In this document: piece after piece, positions 31,595 to 40,287 of the stretch
How positions within the stretch are numbered: the stretch's first letter is position 1
Layout: every line of letters begins with the position of its first letter
Source: Streptomyces sp. SID12501
GTDB lineage: Bacteria > Actinomycetota > Actinomycetes > Streptomycetales > Streptomycetaceae
DNA: 53,396 nucleotides
Direction: 5' to 3'
NCBI RefSeq assembly: GCF_010550245.1
Contig: NZ_JAAGLU010000050.1
Coordinates: 1 to 53,396 of the forward strand
Program-made: the position numbers and the translations under genes
Notes under the pieces: model-generated
The model's database searches: none
Told to the model about the DNA's origin: nothing
Seen by the model: the letters and a program-made list of their open reading frames with translations, nothing else

Positions 31595-33107
31595 GGGTCA
31601 CCTCCGCCTGTCCCATGCCGACTCCGAGGTCGAGGTCGACCGTGCCTGCTTCGGCGCTCCCGCTCGTCGGCGACAGCGTGACCTGCTTGTGCTTGCCCGG
31701 TGCCACGTCCACGTCCTGTCTGCCGTCGCCGGGCAACTGGATGTCACCTATGCCCACCTCGATGTCCGCCCGCACTGTCACGCCCTTCGGCACGATCACC
31801 TCGATCCGGCCCACGCCCACCTCGACCGCCGTTGTCACCGTCTGCCCCTTGGTGAGGTGCAGCCCGGTCAGGTCCAGCGTGGCGACGCCCGTACCGAGGT
31901 CGTACCTCGGCAGAACCTCTGCCACCGCGGTCGGTGTCCATTCCGTGCGCACCCAGTGGGTGCTGACGTCCTTGGGCAGTGCGGCCGAGCCCGCCAGCAG
32001 CCCCGCCGTGATGATCGCCAGGAAGATCGAGCCCGCTCCGGTACGGCCGAGGAACGCGCTGACCGCGATGCCGACGCCGAACACCGTGAGCGCGCAGGCC
32101 AGGCCGGTCTGCAAGCTGGTGGCGAGTGCCTCCTCGTCCCATTTCGCGGCCGTGCCGAGGAAACCGGCGAGGAGGGCGAGCAGCAGGATCCAGCCGCCTA
32201 TCCAGCGAGGGCCGCGCGGCTTCGGCCGACTGGGCCAGGAGGTCCGTATGCCCGGATGGAGTCCGCCGTAGTTGCCGTAGGTGATGTTGACCGCCGCTGA
32301 GATGTCCCGGTCGCGGGTGTCGTGGGGGCCCCACAGATAGCCCGTGCCGCCGACGTGGGTGCCGTCCTTGACGATGGGGTCGCGCCACCAGGAGGAGTAG
32401 GCGGAGGGGACCGGGGGTGCCTGGGCCTCCGGTGGGGCGTCGGCGACGGCCTGGGCGGCCAGCGGGTCGGGGTCGGGGGCGCCGCGGTTGCGCGACCAGT
32501 AGCCGGCGCCCGCGAGGAGGATGGACAGTATGACGGCGAAGGAGAGCACCCCGCCGTTCTTCAGCATCGTCAGGAACACACCGCAGCCGACCAGAGCGAA
32601 GAGCACGGCCGCCAGAGCCTGGCCGTCCACGCGGCCGGTGAGCAGCTTGCGGACCTCGTTCTCCTCCTCGTCGTCGTACGGCACGAACAGCCAGGCGAAG
32701 CCGTAGAAGATGAGGCCGATGCCACCGGTCGCGGAGAGCACCGCGAGCGTGATCCGGAAGATCACCGGGTCCATGTCGCACGTCCGCCCGAGACCCGCGC
32801 ACACCCCGCCCAGCATCTTCTGACGCCGGTCGCGCCGGAACCTGGCCGGCAGCTGCTCGTCGGCTGTGGCAGCCGAGGCGGATGCCTCGGACGTGCGGGA
32901 ACTCGCGTGCGCTCCCGCGCCCGCACCTGAGTCCCTGTCCGCTAGTGCGTCCGTGTCCGTGTCCGCGTGCTCGGGCGCGCGCGGTTCCCCTTTCTCCGCG
33001 GGCGGGGTCGTCGCGGCGGGTGCGGCATCCTGCGGCCCGGCGCCCGGGGTGGGGCGCGGGCCGGAGCCGGGTCCCGGACCCGTCGCGGCGTGTGCGTGAT
33101 CTGTCAT
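31581..33107 (-). CDS. PspC-domain multi-pass membrane protein with adhesin-like C-terminus
   Basis: The 508-residue product has a Pro/Ala/Gly-rich, disordered N-terminus of about 85 residues. A PspC domain follows (about 90-146, MLGGVCAGLGRTCDMDPVIF and a helix ending FAWLFVPYD), then further transmembrane helices. A C-terminal beta-repeat region (VEVGVGRIEVIVPKGVTVRA, and the following ADIEVGIGDIQLPG) resembles LiaF/DUF4097-type domains. It is divergent from a histidine kinase whose N-terminus is also a PspC domain. The pair therefore looks like a LiaF-LiaS-LiaR-type envelope stress module (inference). No clear ribosome site precedes ATG 33107. Confidence 0.88.
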   Translation of the reverse strand: MTDHAHAATGPGPGSGPRPTPGAGPQDAAPAATTPPAEKGEPRAPEHADTDTDALADRDSGAGAGAHASSRTSEASASAATADEQLPARFRRDRRQKMLGGVCAGLGRTCDMDPVIFRITLAVLSATGGIGLIFYGFAWLFVPYDDEEENEVRKLLTGRVDGQALAAVLFALVGCGVFLTMLKNGGVLSFAVILSILLAGAGYWSRNRGAPDPDPLAAQAVADAPPEAQAPPVPSAYSSWWRDPIVKDGTHVGGTGYLWGPHDTRDRDISAAVNITYGNYGGLHPGIRTSWPSRPKPRGPRWIGGWILLLALLAGFLGTAAKWDEEALATSLQTGLACALTVFGVGIAVSAFLGRTGAGSIFLAIITAGLLAGSAALPKDVSTHWVRTEWTPTAVAEVLPRYDLGTGVATLDLTGLHLTKGQTVTTAVEVGVGRIEVIVPKGVTVRADIEVGIGDIQLPGDGRQDVDVAPGKHKQVTLSPTSGSAEAGTVDLDLGVGMGQAEVTRATS

Positions 33108-33286
33108 GCGTCCATGGTGGCGCTTGAGACGGCCCGGCGGCAGCCGGAATGACCCTGGGCGAACCCTGATATCGGCCCTGAGAGGGGGCGGGGGAAACGT
33201 TCGACGGCAGGCGGGCTCGAAGATCAGGGGCGTCTCGGGGGCCGACCCTGATGCCCGGGTCCGCCGAGCGTGTGAATATCGATGGC

Positions 33287-34579
33287 ATGCCGGAAGCCGC
33301 AGCGTTGCCACTCGTCGAACCGCGGCCCCCGCGCAAGCTCTACCGCAGCAGCGACGGACGCTGGCTCGGAGGCGTGGCGCGAGGGCTCGCAGGGCACCTC
33401 GGGCTGCCCGTGATCTGGCTGCGCCTCATGTTCGTCGGCCTGTTCATGGCGGACGGACTCGGTGCGCTGCTCTATGCGGCCTTCTGGTTCTTCGTCCCGC
33501 TCGGTGTCGGCGGCGTCGAGGCCCAGCGGCCCCCGTCCCTCGTCAGCACCGAGACCTCGCCCGACGGCCGCCGCAGACTCGTCGCCCGCAAGCCGGACAA
33601 GGGGCAGATCGTCGCCCTGCTCCTCATGGTCGTCGTGGCCATGGTCTTCGTCGGCAATGTGAATCTCGGCGGAGGCGCCAAGGCCTATCTGTTCCCGACC
33701 GTGCTCGTCGCCGCCGGCGTCGCCCTGGTCTGGCGCCAGGCGGACAACGCGCGGCGGGCCCGCTGGATGGAGGTCGGCAGCCGTCGGCGAACACTCACCC
33801 TCGTCCGGGCCGCGGCGGGCGTCATGCTGGTCACGGCGGGCGTGTCCGGCGTCTTCGTCCTGCAGGGCTCCGCCGCGCACCTCGGCTCGGTCCTGCAGGC
33901 AGCGCTCGCGGTGCTGGTCGGGACAGCGCTGCTCGCCGGTCCGTATCTCGTCCGGATGACCCAGGACCTCTCCGAGGAGCGCCTGATGCGCATTCGCGCC
34001 CAGGAGCGTGCGGAGGTCGCCGCTCATGTGCACGACTCGGTGCTGCACACCCTGACCCTGATCCAGCGCAACGCGGAGAGCGCGAACGAGGTGCGCCGCC
34101 TAGCCCGCGCCCAGGAGCGCGAGCTGCGCAACTGGCTCTACAAACCGGAGGGCACCGGAAAGGAAGAGGACGACGAACCCGGCACCCTCGCCGAGGCGGT
34201 GCGGCGCAGCGCTGCCGAGGTCGAGGACAAACACGGCGTCCCCATAGAGGTGGTGGTCGTCGGTGACTGCCCGCTCGACGACAGAACCGGCGCACAGATG
34301 CAGGCCGCGAGGGAAGCGATGGTGAACGCCGCCAAGTACGGTGGCGAAGGCGGCGCGGTGCAGGTCTACGCCGAGGTCGAGGGCAGGACGGTCTTCGTGT
34401 CCGTCCGGGACCGCGGACCCGGCTTCGACCTCGACTCCATACCCGCCGACCGCATGGGCGTCAGAGAATCGATCATCGGCCGCATGGAGCGCCACGGCGG
34501 TACGGCGCGACTGCGCGCGGTACCGAGCGGCGGCACGGAGGTCGAGCTGGAGATGGAGAGGGCGGAGAGCACGTCATGA
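33287..34579 (+). CDS. Histidine kinase with N-terminal PspC domain
   Basis: The product is 430 residues. The N-terminal PspC domain (about 16-75, LYRSSDGRWLGGVARGLAGH) is followed by two more transmembrane regions. A HisKA_3-type dimerisation helix carries the phosphorylated His249 in AAHVHDSVLHTL. The HATPase domain (about 340-430) has AREAMVNAAKYGG and VRDRGPGFDLDSI. It would phosphorylate the regulator encoded next. ATG 33287 is chosen; GTG 33272 and ATG 33251 are in frame. GAATAT at 33274-33279 would place a transcript start at the ATG, so it may be leaderless. Its stop overlaps the regulator start (ATGA). Confidence 0.92.
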   Translation: MPEAAALPLVEPRPPRKLYRSSDGRWLGGVARGLAGHLGLPVIWLRLMFVGLFMADGLGALLYAAFWFFVPLGVGGVEAQRPPSLVSTETSPDGRRRLVARKPDKGQIVALLLMVVVAMVFVGNVNLGGGAKAYLFPTVLVAAGVALVWRQADNARRARWMEVGSRRRTLTLVRAAAGVMLVTAGVSGVFVLQGSAAHLGSVLQAALAVLVGTALLAGPYLVRMTQDLSEERLMRIRAQERAEVAAHVHDSVLHTLTLIQRNAESANEVRRLARAQERELRNWLYKPEGTGKEEDDEPGTLAEAVRRSAAEVEDKHGVPIEVVVVGDCPLDDRTGAQMQAAREAMVNAAKYGGEGGAVQVYAEVEGRTVFVSVRDRGPGFDLDSIPADRMGVRESIIGRMERHGGTARLRAVPSGGTEVELEMERAESTS

Positions 34580-35391
34580 GCGAGGCGCACGGGGACAACA
34601 GGCAGACCGGGTCGGCCGGTTCGGCGGAGTCGGGCGAACCGACAGCACCTGCCGAGCCGACGGCGGCTGCCGTGGCCGGACAGGCCGGCGAGTCCGCCGC
34701 CGTCGGCGGCGGCAGTGGTGACGCGGGCGGGCGGCGGGTGCGCGTGGTGCTCGTCGACGACCACCGTATGTTCCGTACGGGTGTTCAGGCCGAGATCGGG
34801 GAGACCGAGCGGACCGGCGTCGAGGTGATCGGCGAGGCCGCCGACGTCGACCAGGCGGTCACCGTCATCACCGCCACCCGGCCCGAGGTGGTCCTCCTCG
34901 ACGTCCATCTGCCGGGCGGTGGCGGTGTCGAAGTCCTGCGCCGCTGCGCCCCGTTGATGGCCGACGCGACCCAGCCGGTGCGTTTCCTGGCGCTGTCCGT
35001 CTCGGATGCCGCGGAGGACGTCATCGGCGTGATCCGCGGCGGCGCGCGGGGATACGTCACCAAGACGATCACCGGCACGGACCTCGTCGACTCGATCTTC
35101 CGTGTCCAGGACGGCGACGCGGTGTTCTCGCCGCGCCTCGCCGGGTTCGTCCTTGACGCGTTCGCGTCCACGGACGCCCCGCCGGTGGACGAGGACCTCG
35201 ACCGCCTCACCCAGCGCGAGCGAGAGGTACTGCGGCTGATCGCCAGGGGCTACGCGTACAAGGAGATCGCCAAGCAGCTCTTCATCTCCGTGAAGACGGT
35301 GGAGTCGCATGTGTCGGCAGTGCTCAGGAAGCTCCAGTTGTCGAACCGGCACGAGCTGACGCGGTGGGCCACGGCACGGCGTCTCGTCTAG
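34576..35391 (+). CDS. NarL/LuxR-family response regulator
   Basis: The 271-residue product has an unusual Gly/Ala/Ser-rich N-terminal tail of about 53 residues, then a receiver domain (VRVVLVDDHRMFRTGV) with phospho-acceptor Asp109 in VVLLDVHLP. The C-terminal LuxR helix-turn-helix (about 208-265) reads LTQREREVLRLIARGYAYKE. It is translationally coupled to the PspC histidine kinase by a four-base overlap, so the two form a pair. The likely target is the divergent PspC operon and envelope genes (inference). Confidence 0.93.
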   Translation: MSEAHGDNRQTGSAGSAESGEPTAPAEPTAAAVAGQAGESAAVGGGSGDAGGRRVRVVLVDDHRMFRTGVQAEIGETERTGVEVIGEAADVDQAVTVITATRPEVVLLDVHLPGGGGVEVLRRCAPLMADATQPVRFLALSVSDAAEDVIGVIRGGARGYVTKTITGTDLVDSIFRVQDGDAVFSPRLAGFVLDAFASTDAPPVDEDLDRLTQREREVLRLIARGYAYKEIAKQLFISVKTVESHVSAVLRKLQLSNRHELTRWATARRLV

Positions 35392-35410
35392 GCCAGGGCC
35401 AGGCACTGCC

Positions 35411-36547
35411 TCACACCACCCTCGTGGCTCCCGCGAACGGCATCTCGCCCAGAGGCGCCACCCGTACCGGTGCCGACGGGTTCGGGGCGTGGATCATCTG
35501 GCCGTGGCCCACGTAGATGCCCACATGACTGATGCCCGAGTAGAAGAACACCAGGTCGCCGGGGAGGAGTTCGGACTGTGAGACACGCTGGCCGGCGTTG
35601 ATCTGGGCGTAGGTGGTGCGGGGCAGGGAGAGGCCCGCGGAGCGGTACGCGGCCTGGATGAGGCCCGAGCAGTCGAAGGCGTCCGGCCCGGTGGCGCCCC
35701 AGACGTAGGGGCTGCCGAGCTTCTGGTAGGCGTAGGAGACAGCCGCCGCCGCACGAGAGTTGGGCGCCTGGGCCACTCCGGAAGTCCCGGAGGCCCCGGA
35801 AGCGCCGGACGCCCCAGCCGCTCCAGTTGTCCCCAGCGCCCCCAGACCCTCCCGGGCACCCCCCGACGACCGTGAGGCATGCTCCGCGCCCCAGCCTCCG
35901 CTGCCACTGTCACCCTCCGCCATGAGCCGGGCGCGTTCCTCCGTGGTGAGGCGGGACAGCAGTCGGCGGGCCTCACCCAGCTTTCCCGTCACGGTCTTCT
36001 TGTGGCGGTTCAGCTCGGCCTGGCGGGCCTTGAGGGAGGTCAGTTCGACATGGGCGGCCCCGCGCAGCTGCTCGATCTCCCGCAGCTGCTCGCGTACCCG
36101 GGTCACGTTCGACGCCTGTCTGCTGCCCGCCCGTTCGGCGAACGCGGCGCCGTCCAGATAGCCGCCCGGGTCCTCGGAGAGGGCGAGTTGCAGCGCGGGG
36201 TCGAGCCCGCCGGAGCGGTACTGTGCCGCGGCCATCGAACCCAGCGCTTCCCGCGCCGAGTTGAGCCGCTCCTCCTTGCGTGCCGCCTCGTCCCGCAGGG
36301 TTCCCAGCCGTCGCTCCGCCCGCTCGGCTTTCTCCTTCGAGCCGTTGTACTTCTCGGTGGCGACCTCCGCCTCCTCGTACAGCTTGTGCACCTTGGCCTC
36401 TACCTGCGCGGAGGTCAGCTGTGGTTCGGCGTACCCGATGCCGTCGAAGCCGGTCGCCGTCGCCGCGCCCGCGAGGGCGATCGTCGCGGCGGTGCGGGCC
36501 GTATGGCCGTTGAGCGAGCGCTGTCGGGGCTTGCGGTGCGCTGCCAC
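35411..36547 (-). CDS. Secreted NlpC/P60 peptidoglycan hydrolase (paralogue 1)
   Basis: The 378-residue secreted endopeptidase has a signal peptide (through about residue 40) and a coiled-coil region of about 180 residues (EAEVATEKYNGSKEKAERAE). A Gly/Ala/Ser linker leads to a C-terminal NlpC/P60 domain with Cys293 in DAFDCSGLIQ, His341 in ISHVGIY and His353 in MIHAPNP, the catalytic triad. It cuts peptide crosslinks in the wall. GTG 36547 is chosen by match with the paralogue (AHRKPRQRS versus SHRKSRPTG). AAAGGA is about 12 bases upstream. TAGCGT lies about 200 bases upstream, as in paralogue 2, but a standard c-di-AMP riboswitch is not seen here. Confidence 0.92.
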   Translation of the reverse strand: MAAHRKPRQRSLNGHTARTAATIALAGAATATGFDGIGYAEPQLTSAQVEAKVHKLYEEAEVATEKYNGSKEKAERAERRLGTLRDEAARKEERLNSAREALGSMAAAQYRSGGLDPALQLALSEDPGGYLDGAAFAERAGSRQASNVTRVREQLREIEQLRGAAHVELTSLKARQAELNRHKKTVTGKLGEARRLLSRLTTEERARLMAEGDSGSGGWGAEHASRSSGGAREGLGALGTTGAAGASGASGASGTSGVAQAPNSRAAAAVSYAYQKLGSPYVWGATGPDAFDCSGLIQAAYRSAGLSLPRTTYAQINAGQRVSQSELLPGDLVFFYSGISHVGIYVGHGQMIHAPNPSAPVRVAPLGEMPFAGATRVV

Positions 36548-37012
36548 CGGGGTGTCACGTCCTTTCGTACGGCCGCCGTTGCGACTACCGCCGGGGGACT
36601 GCCTGGGAAGCGGACCCAGGAGGGCGGTTGCGCGTCCGGCGACGGCTCGCACAGGGGGAGCGGTCCGCCGCCGGACTTTCTCGGCGGTGGTGTCCGACTG
36701 CCGCCCCTGGCCCGGGCGGCGGTGGGGAGCCGGGCACCTGGTGGAGGACGCTAAACCTGAGTGGGGCGTGGGGGTAACGCCATGTACGGAACTGGCCTGA
36801 GCCGATCACCGGGTGACCGCATGCGACCGTGATCCAGTTCCGGCGCCGCCGACTTCACGCAGACGGCTGACCGATGCGGAGGTTCACGGGACACGTGGGG
36901 GTGACCCGGTGCTATGGGGTGCATATATGTGAGGTCTCAGGGCGCCGCGCGTACGCCTCGCGAACGTCTTGCACCCGGCCCGGTGTCGTACGGCGCGGGC
37001 GCCGCTGACTAG
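36548..37012. other. Intergenic region: long NlpC leader and upstream flank of the tnpB remnant
   Basis: No gene is visible. The minus-strand leader of the NlpC gene fills 36548 to about 36745, with GGTTTAGCGTCC near 36743-36755 as a possible promoter element. To the right, GACTAGGCTCCGG (37008-37020) looks like a -10 region for the membrane gene at 37945 that is now separated from it by the IS remnant. Confidence 0.4.
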
Positions 37013-37915
37013 GCTCCGGGCTCATCAGATCTCCTTAGCCGGAAGAAGTCGCGGAAGTCCGCCGAGTACACCACCAGCGGCTTCCGTTTCCGTGACGGCA
37101 GGCTGACGCTCGCGAAGATGGCCGATCCGCTGGACATCGTGTGGTCGCGTCCCCTCCCCGAGGGTGCGGCACCGTCCACCGTGACCGTGTCCCAGGATGC
37201 GGCAGGGCGCTGGTTCGTCTCGATGCTGTGCGACGACAGGCCGACCATGTCCGCGCCGGTGAACACGGCCGTGGGTATCGACGCCGGAATCACCAGCCTG
37301 GTGACCCTCTCCACCGGGGAGAAGATCGCCAACCCGAAGTTCGAGCGTAAGGACCGCGTCCGGCTCGCCAGGGCTCAGCGCGACCTTGCCCGTAAGGCCA
37401 AGGGGGATGGGACCAACCGGGCCAAGGCCCGGCGCAAGGCCGCCAGGGTCCATGCCCGGATCTCCGACCGGCGCCGGGATTTCCTGCACAAGTTGACCAC
37501 CCGACTCGTTCGTGAGAACCAAACGATCGTGATCGAGGACCTGACCGTACGCAACATGGTCAGGAATCACTCGCTCGCCCGAGCCGTCTCGGACGCGAGC
37601 TGGACCGAGATGCGGTCCATGCTGGAGTACAAGGCAGGCTGGTACGGGCGTGAGGTGATCGCCGTGGACCGGTGGTTCCCCTCGTCCAAGTTGTGTTCCC
37701 ACTGCGGCACCTTGCGAGGCAGGATGCCGCTGAACGTCCGTACCTGGACGTGCGACAACTGCGGGACGGCCCACGACCGGGACGTAAACGCGGCGAAGAA
37801 CATTCTGGCCGAGGGGCTCTCGGTGTCTGTCTGTGGAGCCGGTGTAAGACCTCAACGGAGCACTCCGGGCGGGCAGTCGGCGATGAAGCAGAAAATCCCA
37901 CGGCGCGAGCCGTAG
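37013..37915 (+). pseudogene. tnpB: 5'-truncated IS200/IS605-family tnpB (RNA-guided nuclease) remnant
   Basis: The frame continues upstream of the first ATG (37118) without a start. From about 37022 it encodes RKKSRKSAEYTTSGF, then the C-terminal two thirds of TnpB. The RuvC residues are intact: Asp in VGIDAGITS, Glu in IVIEDLTV and Asp in HDRDVNAAKN. The zinc ribbon CSHCG...CDNCG is intact too. The N-terminal wedge/helical part of about 120 residues is missing, and an in-frame TAG at 37010-37012 precedes it. TnpB is an RNA-guided DNA nuclease. The truncation should inactivate it. The right end of the element follows the stop codon. Confidence 0.85.
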
Positions 37916-37919
37916 GAAT

Positions 37920-37939
37920 CCCCCTCCTTCAGGAGGGGG
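37920..37939 (+). mobile_element. Right-end hairpin of the IS605-type element (omega-RNA 3' scaffold)
   Basis: CCCCCTCC-TTCA-GGAGGGGG forms an 8-bp stem immediately after the tnpB stop, followed by AGGATGTCAAG. In IS605-type elements the end hairpin is the transposase site and the 3' part of the guide RNA. The sequence right after it would have been the guide. Confidence 0.7.
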
Positions 37940-37944
37940 AGGAT

Positions 37945-38301
37945 GTCAAGGACGTACTCATCCATCTCTTCGTCGGCCTGCACATCATCGGCATCGCCTC
38001 GCTCCTGGGCGGATTTCTCACCCAGCTCAAGGCGATGGGGCAGGCCACGGCCCGCTTCGTGCCCGCGATGCTGCACGGCGCGTTCACCATGCTGGTCACC
38101 GGTGTCGCCCTGGTGGGCCTCAACCAGGCCGACGGCCAGCCGGTCGACAACGTCAAGATCGGCGTGAAGCTGGCCCTGCCGATCGTGATCCTCGGCCTCG
38201 TCTACGTGAAGCGGGACGACGAGACCGTGGGCAAGAGGCTGTTCGGCCTGATGGGCTTGTTCACCACAGCGAACATCTTCATCGCCGTGCTCTGGACCTG
38301 A
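37945..38301 (+). CDS. Small multi-pass membrane protein; native start replaced by an IS end
   Basis: About 118 codons encode four membrane helices (DVLIHLFVGLHIIGIASLLGGF, and later FTMLVTGVALVGL). The family is recognisable as a conserved actinobacterial integral membrane protein of unknown function. The IS605-type right end abuts the second or third codon: the frame reads GAG-GAT-GTC-AAG-GAC-GTA, with no ATG, GTG or TTG at the expected place. The stem-loop contributes GGAGGGGGAGGA just upstream, a very strong ribosome site. It may start at GTC 37945, at a distant start inside the IS, or not at all. Confidence 0.75.
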   Translation, partial: VKDVLIHLFVGLHIIGIASLLGGFLTQLKAMGQATARFVPAMLHGAFTMLVTGVALVGLNQADGQPVDNVKIGVKLALPIVILGLVYVKRDDETVGKRLFGLMGLFTTANIFIAVLWT

Positions 38302-38651
38302 CCCGACCGGACCGGATCTTGCGTCCGCTGTGGTGTAGGTTGCGGCTCAATTTGTCGGTCGGCGGGAACGTGACCTGGTGTTTTGGCGTGCTGTCCAGGC
38401 ATCTTGTCGAGGATTCGTCCGACAGATCTGTCGGTTTCCTCAGGCCGTGGTGCGGTGTTGGGGTTCGCGCCGGGCGGCTCGGTAGCCCTGAAGGTGCAGT
38501 AGGTGCAGTAGGTGCGGCGTTTGGCGGGGCAGCGGCTGGGGTGCATTGCTTCGAGCCGCTTGGACCAGGGGACGGACAGTTCCCGGACTGAGTTCTGGAC
38601 GATCGGAAATCGCTTGTGGTGATCCGATGGGGCGTCGTACGGTCGCGTCCG
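38302..38651. other. Intergenic region with a perfect 16-bp palindrome
   Basis: No gene is seen here. CCGACAGATCTGTCGG at 38419-38434 is a perfect palindrome, a typical dimeric regulator site. Near 38492-38518 the unit AGGTGCAGT is repeated twice with a third partial copy. The composition is more AT-rich than the surroundings, in line with acquired DNA. Confidence 0.45.
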
Positions 38652-39563
38652 ATGAACGAGACGCCCAAGGTTTTGCCGTTGCCGGACCGGAAACCAGTCG
38701 ACGCCGCGGTGGCGGGCAGGTTGATCGCCGCGCAGTTCCCGCAGTGGTCCGACCTTGAGGTTCGGCCGGTCGATGCACAGGGTTGGGACAACTGCACCTT
38801 TCGCCTCGGTGACGAGATGCTGGTGCGGCTACCGACTGCCGAGGAGTACGCGCTGGCGGTGGAGAAGGAGCACCGGTGGCTGCCGGTGCTCGCACCCGCG
38901 TTGCCGTTGGAGGTCCCGGTTCCGCTGGCCAGAGGCGTGCCCGATGAGAGTTTTCCGCACAACTGGTCGGTCTATCGGTGGATCGGTGGCGTGCCTGCGG
39001 CCCGTGCCGTCATCGAGGACGAGACGGCGTCCGCCATCCACCTCGCGAAGTTTCTCGTGTCTCTGCAGCGGATCGACCCGACAGGCGGACCGGGCCCGGG
39101 ACTGCACAACTGGTTCCGAGGCGGACCACTGACGACCTACGACGGGTGGGCCCGGGCAGCCCTGGAGACCTTGGACGGCCTGATCCGGACCGAGGCCGCC
39201 GAGGAGATCTGGGAACGGGCGTTGCGAGCCTCGTGGGATGGTAGGCCAGCCTGGTTCCACGGTGACATGGCCTCGGGGAACCTTCTGGTGAAGGACGGTG
39301 CGCTCGCAGCCGTCATCGACTTCGGCACCTGCGGAGTCGGAGACCCGGCCTGCGATCTGTCGATCGCCTGGACGATGCTGACCGGCAAGAGCCGGGCCGC
39401 GTTCCGTGATCGGCTAGGGACAGACGAGGCGACCTGGGAGCGTGGCCAAGGCTGGGCGCTCTGGAAAGCCCTGGTCGTCTGCGCCGGAGCGGTTCGCGAT
39501 GGCGACGGCCTCCCGGCGGATGCGTCGTTCGTTCTGGAGGAGATCGTCCGAACGGCAAGTTGA
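38652..39563 (+). CDS. Aminoglycoside phosphotransferase-family kinase
   Basis: The 303-residue product has the APH fold: N-lobe WDNCTFRLGDEMLVRLPTAE, the catalytic Brenner motif WFHGDMASGNLL (His203, Asp205) and the metal-binding IDFGTCGVGDPACD with Asp223. Such enzymes phosphorylate small molecules; the family includes antibiotic resistance kinases, but many members act on other substrates. Resistance cannot be concluded. ATG 38652 is chosen; the frame upstream to 38616 is noncoding. The lower GC of the flanks suggests acquisition. Confidence 0.88.
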   Translation: MNETPKVLPLPDRKPVDAAVAGRLIAAQFPQWSDLEVRPVDAQGWDNCTFRLGDEMLVRLPTAEEYALAVEKEHRWLPVLAPALPLEVPVPLARGVPDESFPHNWSVYRWIGGVPAARAVIEDETASAIHLAKFLVSLQRIDPTGGPGPGLHNWFRGGPLTTYDGWARAALETLDGLIRTEAAEEIWERALRASWDGRPAWFHGDMASGNLLVKDGALAAVIDFGTCGVGDPACDLSIAWTMLTGKSRAAFRDRLGTDEATWERGQGWALWKALVVCAGAVRDGDGLPADASFVLEEIVRTAS

Positions 39564-39856
39564 TGACAAGGCATTTGGGCAACGACACCTCTATTCGGAA
39601 CTTGCTGTGCTGTAGGCGCGCAATTGGAATGTCCTGTTCCGTGGCGGCGAACTGGGCTTTTCCCGCTGTCTCGTTTGGAGGACACGGCACTTCTGTCTCA
39701 CGATCTTGTCCCTTGTAGGCCGCTGCCAATCCATGCGTCTTGTGGACCACCTCGCGCCGGTCGAAACTCGTCGTCTTCGGCCGACCGACCCCTGGGGATC
39801 CGGCTGCCGCTGCTCTTACAAAGTCATCGTCGGACAGTAGGGCGAAGGGTGAGGCC
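39564..39856. other. AT-richer stretch without a confident gene
   Basis: This 293-base stretch has weaker GC bias than its neighbours. A minus-strand frame across it (about 39600-39820) lacks a clear start and has mixed codon use. I see no identifiable domain. It looks like junction DNA between acquired segments. Confidence 0.35.
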
Positions 39857-40078
39857 GTGGGGCCGGAAGAGCGGGAGGAACTTTTCGAGCGGGCGAAGGA
39901 CCTTGCCGCGAACCCCAAGACCGCGGGGGACGCGGGTCGACTGTGGCCCACGATGATCACGGTGTACAAACTCGTGATCGAAGCCGCCGATGTGATCGAC
40001 AGGCGCGATGAGCGGCACTTGGCCCGCGCCCTGTGGGGGTATTCCTCGCTGTTGTCGCGTGTGGGCACAGGCCGCGAC
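39857..40078 (+). pseudogene. Hypothetical gene fragment, 3' end lost
   Basis: GTG 39857, preceded by GGGTGAGG, begins a charged helical sequence (EEREELFERAKDLAANP, VYKLVIEAADVIDRRDERH) with typical Streptomyces codon use. After about codon 74 the frame runs into sequence that is antisense to a kinase fragment and no longer looks coding. The open frame continues only by chance to 40705. It is probably the 5' part of a small gene cut by recombination. No domain is recognised. Confidence 0.4.
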
Positions 40079-40255
40079 CCAGGTCGGCGAGGTGCCCGTG
40101 TAGACGACGGCCTCGCCGCCGGTTCTGGCCTGCTCGGGGGCGTGGTAGCCAGGCGTGGAGACGATCGCGCCGGGCTCGGTCAGCGCTGTGACACCCGGCG
40201 ACTGGGCGATGCCGAAGTCGAGATCGTTTCCCAGAATCGTGCCGCCAGGCGGCAG
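40063..40255 (-). pseudogene. Ser/Thr protein kinase fragment (activation segment only)
   Basis: Read on the minus strand, about 64 codons encode DFGIAQSPGVTALTEPGAIV, then TPGYHAPEQARTGG, i.e. the DFG and APE segments of a Hanks kinase. There is no N-lobe, HRD motif or C-lobe, and no start codon. It lies just downstream of the SPFH-like gene on the same strand. It is clearly unrelated in sequence detail to the five array kinases (APEQ, not APER). Confidence 0.7.
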
Positions 40256-40287
40256 GTTCGTACGCGTCCGGCGGTCACCTCGATGCT

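Noticed and set aside
38652..39563. Antibiotic resistance gene
   Set aside because: The APH fold is clear, but the family is broad and nothing in the sequence shows the substrate.
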